From: Apostichopus japonicus
Taxonomy: Eukaryota; Echinodermata; Holothuroidea; Aspidochirotida; Stichopodidae
DNA: 62,000 nt
Direction of reading: 5' to 3'
Assembly (NCBI RefSeq): GCF_037975245.1
Contig: NC_092567.1
Coordinates: 16,852,376 to 16,914,375 of the forward strand
The notes beneath the pieces were generated by a model. It worked only from the letters and a program-made list of their open reading frames with translations. It had not been told where the DNA came from and did no database searches. The position numbers were made by a program, and so were the translations under genes. Shown here one piece after another: positions 25,701-38,500 of this stretch. Positions within the stretch are counted from its first letter, which is position 1. Every line of letters begins with the position of its first letter.

Positions 25701-28700
25701 AGTAACCCACTTTGGTTGACAATGGTTCAAGTGGGTAAGTTTAGTGTCCGCACCGAGTAGCATAACCCCTTCAAGTTAGTGCAGCTCGCCAGGTGAGGGA
25801 ACGCCTAACGTTGACATGCTTCAATCATATCTAAGGTATAATTTCTTTTGATCAAAATGGCTAATTCTTTCGCTCACCCTTTTCTTTGCTGTGACGTTTG
25901 TAAGACTGCACCCTATGCACGATCTAATAACTTTCTTAATATATGTCATATAACATTGTCCCTGTTCCTGCTGCAATATTTCTTTGTTCTGAAATGCAGT
26001 GAAATGTTATTGTTATTAATAATTTATTTCTTTTGATTCATATGATTTGTGATGGTGTAAGCAATTCACTAATTATTGTTGGCCAAAGAACCTTTTAACC
26101 AATGAGTAGATATATTTTTTCAATGCTTTTAAGAAATGTTATTATAAGTGACATTTCCGTTTTTCGTTTTCCGAACTCGTTTTTCACCTCTTCCACTGTT
26201 TCTTAAATTATCATTTCTCCATTTTCGTGAATAATTGCCCATCTGGATAAAACCAAAGACTACGAAATAGCTGGCTATACCTTGCGTCTCTATTCTTTGT
26301 ACAAGAGCAAAAACAGGGTCGTAAGCATTGCTAGATTTGATCAGCATGTGGTCGTGCAAACGTTGGTAAAATATGTATTGGGTTTGGTAGTATAGATTGT
26401 TCACTTTGATTTCAATGTACGATTATTGCTAACGCTTTGGTTTCGGGAGTATGAAGTTTGATTGGCGTGACCGGCAATTTGTTTATGTTTTCAGCTTCTA
26501 AAAATGAACACTCACAGGTACCTAACGGTAACGAATAATGTTGCTAAAACACATTTTGTTGTACTTATTTTAATCGACATGACAAGTCATTTCAGAAGAC
26601 TAACATATTCTTTAAACCTGAGCCTCCTTGTTATACTGTAAGAGGGATTGGTTTTGGCACTAATTAATCGTGGTCTTAAATGGCTATTAACATTGCACTT
26701 ATGATGCATAAAGCAGAATGTAAGACACTATTATTTCATTATTTTGCCAGCTACAAATTTACAAAACGACAATGCGTATATACTAAACTCTAAAAATCTT
26801 TACATCCGGTATAGAGGTGAGATCAATGCAAGGCTATTTGGATATTCGTAATGCTATAAATTCACTTATCCAGAATAACAATGGCTAAAGTAACGAAACT
26901 GCCCACAGAATTCCGTACGTGCGATATGGAGCAGTGACTAATGTCACGACATTGCATCTATTGTATTCTAGCATCCATATGTCTGCAACAGCATTGATTA
27001 ATACGATGGGTTTTTATATTTACCTAATTCTAGAAATCCTTGAGGAAGTCTTTCATCCCCAGCAGTTACGCTTAAAAGGCCAGATGATGTCCATACCGGA
27101 GTGGAGGTGCTATATATTTCTTGCTACTCCTCTGTAAGTATCATGAGTGTCCCTGTAGTCGTTATCGAATAATCATTATGACATTGATCCGAATTATTCA
27201 GCCTAAAATCATGTTGTATGTTTAAAATTGACCTTAATCTTCGTTCTAACCTTTACTTCTGAATGTTTTTAGTATTTCACTTTTCAATTTAAATTAAACA
27301 TACATCATTGACATTCAATTTATTTAGAACATGTGATAATGTCTCTGGTGCAACCAATTTATTTAAATGTTAAAATGCAGTTGACATTAACAACGGTGAT
27401 ACTTACTACTATTAAACCCCGTGGTATTCAGGTGATGCTTTACACGAAAAGTACAGCTATGTAAGCGTGGCATGAAACTTAAAAGCATTACCACAAACCA
27501 TATACTCTGAAAGGATGACCTTTAATGCAGAATTTAAATATTTACTTCCCATTGTCTCGGAATAAGGAACAATTCAAGTGTTCAAGATATACATACATCT
27601 TTAAACTATGCTACATCTGTGAAAATCCGTCTTCATGGCTCAAGTAATGATGACGCCGGCCCCTCCGTGCAGACATACGTGCTAATGTTAATCCATATAA
27701 ATTGCAATAACTCAACCAACAAAATAATGATCGTGGTAGCTTCATATCAAACAGCCAGCCGATTTAAACGGAGATTACAGTAACGATCTGTAGTTTTGTA
27801 CCACAGTAAATACTGGATTGTGCTGACAAATCTGATAAATCTTAGCATGTGCTATTAGGATTACAGTTAGAGCTGAGGATATGTGTAATCCCAACAAATT
27901 CCAACAACTGGATTTGTTGGGATTACACATATCCTCAGTTATTTACTATAATCTTTATAGATTTATAGCACGATCCAGTTTTTACTTAGGTACAAAACTT
28001 TAAGATTTACAGTAGTGGGTGTGTTCTCTGTGTGTATCGGGTGGAACAGCAGGACGCTCGTGGATAGCATTCAGTACCGTCACGGTCTATTCCTGACAAT
28101 TCTGTAATATTTGCTTAAACATGTTGGAAAATCTAATGTGTTCCTTAATTATTGTGATGCGGCACACAATTAAATAACTTAATTGCTTGTGCGTTAGAAT
28201 GACGGGTCCAATATCTGATAATATGAGCTTCATATGTTTAAAGTTCATATGTTTAAATGATTATTCCTTTAAAGAAAATAATGTGATGTAAAAAGTACAG
28301 CATAGACTAACGACAGTAATTTTTAACTTTCATGATCCGTAACATATCAAACTGTATTTTGTGCCAAATAATTTGAGCTTCATGTGTTTAGATGATTATT
28401 TCTTTAAAAAGATAATGTGATATAAAAAGTACAACATACACTAATTGCAGTGTTTTTTTTTTGTTTTTTTGTTTTTTTTACTTTAATGATCCGTAACATA
28501 TCAACATGCATTTTGTGCCAAATGATCTGAGCTTCATATGTTTAAATGATTATTTGTTTAAAGAAAATTATGTGATATAAAGGTACAGCATAGACTTATG
28601 ACAGTGTTTCTAATCTTCAAATGATCCGTAACATATCAAAACGAATTTGTGCCAAATTACACTTCTATTTTAAACTTTGCATTTGAAACAATTTTATATA

Positions 28701-31700
28701 TCTTGCGTAACAGTTGGAACTTATGTACGACAAAGTAGTAACTCTGAAGGAACTTTTCATTGCATAGATTATGTGAGTAAGTGGCTAGTCAGAACTAAAA
28801 TCGCTGGATAAACGTCACTTTTTTTAAAATCGGAAATTACTTACTTTCTTTGGAGTTATTAGTATAAAAATATTAGTATGTAAAAAATATTTGTTTTGCA
28901 GACGATTAATGATATTTTTTTGCTTAACGCTTTGTTTTTGCAGGCTGCCCAATTTAGAGGCAATGTTCAATACCGGTCTTTACATCAATGACTTATCCAT
29001 GCATGATGCAACGCGAGATTTGGTTTTAGCTGGAACTCAACAATCAGCTGAATTGAAGTTAGCTCTGGACCAAGAACTACAGAAAAGTGCTCAGTTAGAG
29101 GAAAGTATGAAGAAACTAGATCAAGAGATGAAACGAACAGATTCTTTACTCTATCAAATGATTCCAAGGCAAGTTGCCGACAAACTTCGTCGAGGAGAAC
29201 CAGCAACCAGCACGTGTGAGGTAATGGAGTTAAGCAACAACACAGCTGCTGAAAAACGAGATGTGTATTTTTTTAATTGATTTATGCTGATAAACGATAG
29301 GGAAATCATTTAACCCTTGCATTCTCAAATATTAAATTCCGTGAAATTCCATATTTTCGTTATTGTATCAGTAGGCTCATACTATCTCCATATAATTCAA
29401 TTAACGACGTATCTATGTAGGAAACCTACATGCCTGCCTGCATCAAAGCACTGGAGACTTTGATTATTGCCTGGCGCATTGGACCTTTAACAATCCGACT
29501 GTCACCCCCCCCCCCCCTTAAAAAAATGTACAAACACTTCTTTAATCTGTCGAATGGTGGCAATTAAATAATAGACATATAGAATATCTAGATTTATACG
29601 TAAGTATATACTTTGTCAATCGCATAACATGTACAACCTCTAGTCTATTACGTCATCCATTACGTCACCCAATGCGCATGGTTTGATCAGTCTGTACTGT
29701 AAATAAGAGACAACCGTTAATCAGTACAAACTATATAAGTATGTTATAACACCGTAACACATGTTAGACCTGTCAGCAGATGCTACTGTGGAAAAAATGC
29801 TAACAGACGAATACATTACACAAAGGCTATTTCAACTGATGACTGCTTTGCAGTCACAACAACTGTCCCTATGTTGGACTATAGTTAGTATAACTTTAAA
29901 GATTGTTCAAATTGCAGTTTTTTTTAGCGTTTTGCGGTAAAGTGTCATTTTCTGTTAAAAATGTGCATGAAATTATTGGCGACACCTTTAGAGTAGTGTG
30001 GTTAGTCCTGTCCATGGGCGTCAGCAGGTTTCAGAAAGTGAGGGGGACACTATACTATCTAAGCGGAGCGCCACCATTGGTTGGCGCGTAGAGTACCAGA
30101 AAATTTTGGGTACATAAGACCCCCTAGATCGCAGGAGACGGCCTTCCTGAATCGTTTTTAGTTACATCAGAACCAGATCTGTGAGGAGAAATTTTGTCTC
30201 ACAAAATTTAATTCCGACAGAAAGTACTGGTAGAAAGATGCCGTTCTGACACCAAGGGAGACGAATTACACAGCGTCCATCTCAAACGAAATATTGAAAA
30301 AGTGGCGCCGTCACCTCCGGGATGAGTGGAGTGGTATATATAATACATGCATGTAGGTGCGAGACGTCAGTTGTTATGTGCCCAGGTACTTTAATAATAA
30401 TAATCAGAAAAAGGCACCGCGCGCAGAGCGTGTGTAGCGCCTAGCCGGCACTCAACAATAAAGATCTACCATATCCGGCGAATACATGTAGCCTTAATTA
30501 CTTAACCCCTACACCCCTATTCGTCCGTCCAGTCCAAGGGACTGGAGGTAGTGATATGAACATAGTAACTCATCACCATCTACCTGTATGGCTTACCTAA
30601 TCCCTTGGAACCCATACAAACAACATGTGTGCAAGATTCAATACACTTTCGAATGGTCTCCCCCCCCCCGAACGAATTAAATGGGCAGATTTAGGATATT
30701 GGGAGAATGGGAGATAAATGACGGTGCAAGTGATAGATAGCAGGGGCCCAGGGAGTCCAGATTTCTTGACCTTAAATAGAAAATCGCGCATATGCATGTG
30801 ATTTTTTTTAATAACTACTCTGAAAAGTGGGTGGAACAAATGATATGATATCCCCTCCACTTTTGAAAGTGGGGGGGGGACATGTCCCCCCGTCCCCCAC
30901 CTGTTGACGCCCATGGTCCTGTCAATCAGAATGCATAGGATTGTGCGTTTAGTATTTTCTGTTTGCAATCTTTCTCAGTAGTAACTTGTCATAAGTGTAA
31001 CACATGTTAAGAAATTATAACACACATTAACGGGTACTCACCTTTACCAGTTTTATAAAGTCACGAGAATCGGGTGATTACTTTGCAAACTATATGGAAA
31101 ATAGCCAAGCAAACATAGACAAACATACATACACACACACACGCACACAATATAAAATAAACTGTGGTGAGTCTGCGAGCAGAGGACATAGGCTGGGGAT
31201 CAAGGATAATAAGGACAGGAAGCGAGATTAAGCTTCTTTGTAAAAGTGGTACTGGGCGACTGGAACTTGGTTTATGTTGAGAACCTGAAGTTCTGAGTTC
31301 AAATGGAAAATCCAATATATATCTCTCCGTTTTCCTTCAGCAGTTAATTTGTAGTAAAATAAAATACATTTCTGATTTGTGAGAGAACAATTGGGAGATT
31401 GTTATGCTCAGCCGTTGAGTATCCCAATAAATTGTCACGTATCGATTTCAAATGATTATAAAAACGCAGGCGAAGAGTGCCTGTTTCACCTACGTATCTA
31501 CCTTCCTTACAAAGTATACAATAAAATACATAAACAACAATACTAGACCCACAGGAGAGGGCAGGGGGGCTTAAAGGTAGTCTGTACATGCCCCAAATTA
31601 CAGCACTGCTAGAATTGCTAGAATTTTTCAAAAAGTACTGTCCTGGAGGTCTTTACTCTCCAAATTGTTCTCAGACAGAAGATGGCTAACTGTCCCAGTG

Positions 31701-32473
31701 AGGGAAATTACCTCCAAGGTTGTAATAAAATTAGTGAAAGAATTTTGACCAAAGGTGACCATATTTGAATATCTAGCATATTTGGGGCCAATACAGCATA
31801 CCTTACGGGGACCTTACGGGGACCTTACGGGGACCTTACGGGGACCTTACGGGGACCTTAGGTATATTGATATTGGTCCCGGTTGTAATGTGGGAGCATA
31901 TTTGACACCGTGGTTTTTTACAACTCGTTTAACATCCGCACGTTTTGGGGTTGTAGGAAGTCTTGAAGAACTCAGAGTAGAGTTCTAAAATTACGAGGTT
32001 GGTATAAAGCCAGTTTCAACTAAAGATTTACTTTCATGGATGCAAAGTCCCGTTTAAGGGTGTTCACGAATGTTCCGACAGATGGGTGTTAATGTATAAC
32101 TAACGGGAAAGGAATGTTCGGATGAAATATATATATATAGTATTAAATAATATGGATTTATGCACAGCCGTATTACATTGACTGATGTTCCCCTACTTTT
32201 TTACAGATATTCCGTGAAGTGTCAATCCTATTCAGTGATGTTGTTGGATTTACCACGATTTGTTCTAGGATCAACCCAATGGCAGTTGTATCTCTATTAA
32301 ATGCAATGTACACAAAATTTGACAAGCTAAGCGAAGAGCTATCGGTTTATAAAGTAAGATAATTACATATTGACAATGATTGCTAACTTTATAATAATAA
32401 TAATAATTTATCATTTATGTTGACGAGGTATCTTTAAGTTAATTCATTGATATGCCAATCAGGCAGTGCCTAA

Positions 32474-32544
<71 letters not shown>

Positions 32545-35500
32545 ACATCATGTACATATGTCAGTCCTCTGTTTGCAGTGGGCGTAATTTCAATGTTTTC
32601 TTAAACAGAACCTATATTTATTCGTATGCAATCTTTGTAAAATCAGAAAAACACTGCAACTTAGCTATCAAACGATTTGCATGAGTTCAAAAAAACCGAG
32701 ATGAAAAAACAGAGATTTGTCACAGTTATTTAGCATAATTTCGATTGGAGTACTCTAGATAACGATATGAGTTATTCCTTTATTTTTCACCGAAATGTGG
32801 ATTCTGTGATTTGCAAGACAGATGATGAGAAACATAGGGAATACAAATTGATCAAAACCTTTGCAATAACCAAGTAAACCACGTTATCACTCATTCCGCT
32901 TAATTAGTCGTATGAATAAACGTGAAGTGTTATCTCAAGAAGATCTGTGTAGTTTTGCTGTACTTTGTTTTGCGTAACTGCCTTAAAATCATCTCGTATT
33001 TTGAATCACGGTAAACTTCGTTATTCCCGTTCATACATATTTTAGTACGCTGAACTTATATTTTAATAATGATACCGTGCGTATGCAATGCAATGTAAAT
33101 TTACGCGAGAAAATAATGATTAAAATAATACGAAATGATGATGGCAGCTCCAATAATGTGGTCTTCCACTACATATTGTCATCAAATTACGATATGACTT
33201 CATTCATCTTCATATCGAAATCAAAATTTCAATTTTTCATCTACCAAATCATCGACCACGGTCTAAAGTAACCTTTAAAGATGCTTCGTCATGTACACTT
33301 TTTTTTTCCTCTTAAAAGGTAGAAACTATAGGAGATGCCTACATGGTTGTCGCGGGAGCGCCTATCATTACCAAGTACCATGCAGTGTTGGTTGCAGAAA
33401 TGTCATTGGCAATGCTGGATTCCGTTCAAGACTTAAAAGTGCCATCATCTAATGATTTCGTAAGGATACGAGTCGGTATGTACAGTCATTCTTAACTTTT
33501 ATATTATTTTTACGGTTGAAGTCGACTGTAGCAATATTCATTTTAAGGTCAGTTCGTCTGAAATGAGAACGGCGTGGTCCTTCATCTCGGCAATACCTTG
33601 CTTTGTTGGATTGTATTATCCTGGCAGCCAATCGTTAGCTAACGTAAACCAACCAGAAGAGAATACATTATAACAAATGTCAGTACCTTCCAGCGAATGT
33701 CAGCGGAAACAAGGAATTATGTTATCGGCCTGCATGGAAACAACGCCCAAAACGCTTAAGTGCGCCACGTGTATGTGTGAATGGTATGTTTCATGATCAT
33801 TATACTCTCTGATAAACAAGGAGTACAAAACGTAATTAATTTCATTTTCACTAGTTTTTCACTAGTTTTCATTTCATTTCACGGGCGTTGCTTTGTTTGC
33901 AGGTATTCATTCAGGTACTGTGGTTGCTGGAGTAGTTGGTCTCAAGATGCCCAGGTACTGTCTCTTTGGGGATGCCGTCAATACCGCATCGCGTATGGAA
34001 TCTACCGGAGAGGCTCTGCATGTTCACCTGAGTGACGTCACAAAGAAACATCTAGACGAGTTTGGAGATGTTTACCAGATGGAAGAAAGGGGAGCAGTTT
34101 TAGTGAAGGTATATGAATACTGTACCTGTCATGCTGTTCTTAAATGTCAGGCCATTCATTTACTAAGTGATGCCATCCTTGTTACAACCATGGGGTTGGA
34201 GGCAACTACAATTGACGTTGCACTCTGTCGAGGGGATCTATGGGGATCTGTGGGGCCATGTACTTGTTATCAAAGTAGTAAACGAATTGTCTGGGTCGCA
34301 ATAGTTGTAAAACTGGTTCATATAAAATCCCAGGGTCTTTCCATAACCAGTTTATTACCAATAACGATGTAAAGTGTAAATGTTGGGCCCCTTGCATAGA
34401 TACTGCAAGGAAAAGTGGTCAATACTATTATATGCTTTGAAGTAGGTCTCACGTTACAATTCGTAACTTGTTCATGACGCTGTATGCTATTGGGATGCCC
34501 GACATTACCGTTAAAATCATCAAATACATTGATAAGGGAAGGTAACATGACTCCAACCTTCAATTAAAACAAAATAGGCCGACCCAAAATTTGCAAAGAA
34601 AGGTTATAACTTCCCTACAGCAGAGAAAAATCATTGTAACCTAAATAATTCTGATCAATACCTATAATGCTAAAAGCCTCAATGTTACGGGTATTACAAT
34701 TATTGACATCAGAGGACATCGCTGGGAAATATCGTCGCCGGCTAAGTAACTTGCCGCCGTTATGTGGCTATAAGACTCATATATTGGAAGCTATTACTAC
34801 CTAATGTTCCGATTTAGCGCGGGAACGGATGTCATAAAGGACGACGTACTAATCATGAACACGGGTCCCGTTTGACTCGTAAAACCTCGTCGCGCTGACA
34901 ATACAGGTTTCGCTGCAGATGACGCAGTTACGGCAAACGTCTTAAAGTGGTTCTATCACGACTCACCTTAATCGGGTGATATCCGGTTAATCATTGATTC
35001 TGTGGTAGTGTACGCCTATTGGCCGTTGATTGTTGCCAAATATAGAAGCAGTTAAATGAGGAGCCTTCAGAATGGGGCATGTTTGATAATGTTACTGACG
35101 GAACTAAGATGATGTTACTGTATCAAAAACAGCTAATTCTTAGTCGTTTCTTAGCTGTTGCAGCAGTGGGCGGGTGTGGCCAAGAATATGCTTAGATATT
35201 AGTAAGAAAATGTAAATAGTTCCTATATTGGACAAACCTTTGCAGCTAGTCTCTACGGTAAGTAATGTTTTGTCACATGACTATGCAGATTTTTCTTATC
35301 GTGTAATGTACATACAGTGAAAGCGACTGTTTCCTGTAAAATTACTTGCAACGAAGAATATTCGAGGCTTCGTCCACCTCCGATTGCGAATAAGGACGAT
35401 GTCGGAGATCATTTCGCATGATCGTCGTCGGCGGCTTTTGGAAGTGACGATGAAGAAAAGAGCAGATTGAACTTGAGAGCAGGCCGTTTGGTGTATACTA

Positions 35501-38500
35501 TCGTTTAATTTATTCAAAAGTTTATGGATACCATTTAAATGTCCATAAACTCTTGCTTCTTACTTTGAATACTTCAAGGGACTGCTGAAGTCAGCATGTG
35601 TCGGGAAATTAACTCACACATCGTTATGTTCAGAGAGGCAATCCACCAGCGTCTCGCTTCTCTCAACATGTAAAAACTGTCTCAGTCTCTTTCCTTGTCT
35701 AGCCATGTATAAGGAAAAGTAGCTTAGTAATTCAAATAAAGTGGAACTACCTGCGGTTGTTTTATATTAAAGGCTTGAGCAATGTGTTTTTCATTTAGTC
35801 CTCGAATAAACCTGGCACAATAAAGCGAAATTAGTTAACAAAGAATAACCCAAAGAACTAATTGCACATATCCGGATCGTGCTACATGCTGATACAAGGC
35901 CGCCTATACATCGCGGTATACGTGCTAATACAACAAACTAATTGTTGATAATGCATCCCCGTTGCAGGTGACATTATGCATATGATGTTCAGCAGCATAT
36001 GTCAAATATCTGTTTGATATGGCCATGAAAATCTCCATATAGAATCAGACAATACCAATGTTTGTTCACGAGAGATCCGATATAGTGAATTGTGATGCAG
36101 GAATGTATTATTTAATGTCCAATCTTGAATCTCGGGATTTATTGGGTCTACTTCAAATCTCAGATCCTTGTCTGCAAAAGATCTTAGATACGAAGATGAT
36201 GGATAAACGATAATCAACTAGTTATCCAACAGAGGCTGAACGAACGTAATAAGGTTCCCGACCTTGTGAAATCTTATTATTACAAGCACTACCACTTTAA
36301 TGTCACAATGCCAAAATCACGATATTGGCGATATGGACAGACTCTACGTGCGAATTTAACTTTTTTATTATATTTTTATTGAAAGCAAAACTGATTTGTA
36401 ATTGTTATTGTAAAAATTGTAATTGGCAGTTGCTTATCTTTGTTTTACCCCTACAAAACAACGTTAGAATCTGCAAACTCTTTCTAATCATTAAAAACAT
36501 TTTATTTTTTGGTATCGCTCCCTCTTTATGTAATTACTCGAAACACGCAACAACATATGGAACACTACTGGGAAGAAATGCAGGTAGCTATGAGATTGTA
36601 CGTTCATTATTCAGGTAGATAATATAGGAGTATGCTTTCATTATGCAGGTAGCTTTTATCTAACTTTCGTTCAACCTGCAGGTAGCTTTTATATGAAAGA
36701 GTAGGTTTGAAATACAGGTATATATATAAGACAAACCCTGCAAACTATACTGAGAAGACAAATGGTTGCAATTGTTTTAAAGTGCGACGGTAGCTAGCAG
36801 TGATCTGGTACTGTTCAATTGTTCAGACAGAACAATGCAAAGCTCTATTAGTTGTGAATTTAACGGACGTTGCATAATTGCATGATGTTTTCCATTCAGT
36901 CAAGGGAATTCATTCGGAAGTCTGTATTGGTGCACCCAGACAAGAGTTTTCGCTTGCTTTTGTAATGATGCTACATATGACGAAATTATTTATGTTCAAA
37001 GCGAAACGCAATACTGTAGGCCTGGATAAGTATTGACAGGACAAGCGTATAGACTGCATTAAATGTCAGGGACGTGACTCAAGTCAGTGACGTTGACTCA
37101 AGTCAGACTTGACTCAATTTGACTTGACTTGCAGATAAATGACACATGACTTGACTTGAGTTGGCTATAAATGACCTGTGACTTGAGTTGAAACACTGTA
37201 AAGTTTACGTGACTACACTAGCCATGAATACTAAATATAATGCAACGTTTATTAATGACGTTACCTACTTGCGAAATTGGCCTACATCTTTTTCGATCCT
37301 TGAGCAAAAAGGCTCTGTTAAAACTGAAGGTAGGCCATGGTAGTTTTCTCTGCTATGTCAATAAATAGTTGTTTAGAACGTATGTATTACTCTGTTTGTT
37401 CTGTTGTGTATTGAATAATTAACTGCTGAAAATCGATACCGAAATTTTGTAAATACTAACAAGAAATACACAGCGAGTGGAAACTAACAGATAATGTTTC
37501 ACATTGACAGGGAAAGGGGAACATGAAGACGTACTGGTTACTAGGTAAGTCGTTACCCGATGGCGTTCGAGATCCCTGTGAAATTGGTAAAGAAGACGTG
37601 GCTAAGAACGGCGGCAGGTCCCGAAGTTCATCCCTCGCTGATTCACCAATTCTCAGGCGGTATGCTTATGTCGAATTCATTATTCATATTTCTTTTCTTT
37701 TTATGAGTGGGACTGAGCGTGAGGTGGGAGGGTGAAGAAGCAAGCGTGGAGGTAGGACCAGGAGGGAGGTTAATTAGGTAGCATGAGGTGGGAAAGTGGA
37801 AGGCAAAGTGAGGCGGACGATACGCTGTGATATGGTGTGGCTATATATACACTGAAAAAATAAACTAGTCAATATTGCCACGGACTAACGTTAAATTAGT
37901 CTGTAACGTTAGTCAATGCACACGGACTAGCAAAAATCTTCGTTTCATCGCTGCTTCTTAGTTAGTTTACACTGACTAAGGAAAATATAATCGCAGCTTA
38001 GTCGGTGGCGACGGACTAAGGTATTTTAACCCATGGACTAAGAACGATACGGACACCCGATTTACGCCATAATCGTAGCTTAGTCGGTGTCGACAGACTA
38101 ATGTATTTTAACCCAATTCGATTCACTTCAATTTGGAAACCGAGAGGCAACGGCAGCTTGCTGGGCTTGGCATAGTTTCATACGATCACTCTAAGCAACT
38201 TTCAACCGTAAATCACCCAAGAAGGTCTTTAGAAGAATGGAGGTATTAACTGCATCATCGGCCTACCTGTTATTCCTTTAATTTGAAGGTAAAATTAAAG
38301 TTAATTGTTAGGCCACTGGCACTAGTACTGTATTATGGTTAGTGTAACGCTACCGTTGTCACGTTGGCGTTTCGCAATACACAAGTGCAATGACAGTGAG
38401 TAGCCTATAGGCTTCTACTGGGTACTGCAGTGCATTCTCAACACTAAAGTGTGCATCCTAAACACCAATTAACAATGTGTTATGTGTGTATTGGGCTAGA

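Larger units (their letters stand above)
27134..28943 (+). other. Cyclase intron (1.8 kb) with a palindromic MITE and a 152-bp tandem repeat
   Basis: The intron is largely made of two elements given separately (27776-28014 and 28225-28660). The rest is unremarkable. Confidence 0.7.
29221..32206 (+). other. Cyclase intron (3.0 kb) loaded with mobile DNA
   Basis: Contains a C-run at 29507-29517, a 903-bp hAT-like element, a Penelope-like fragment on the minus strand and an 11-bp tandem repeat, all listed separately. Confidence 0.8.
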
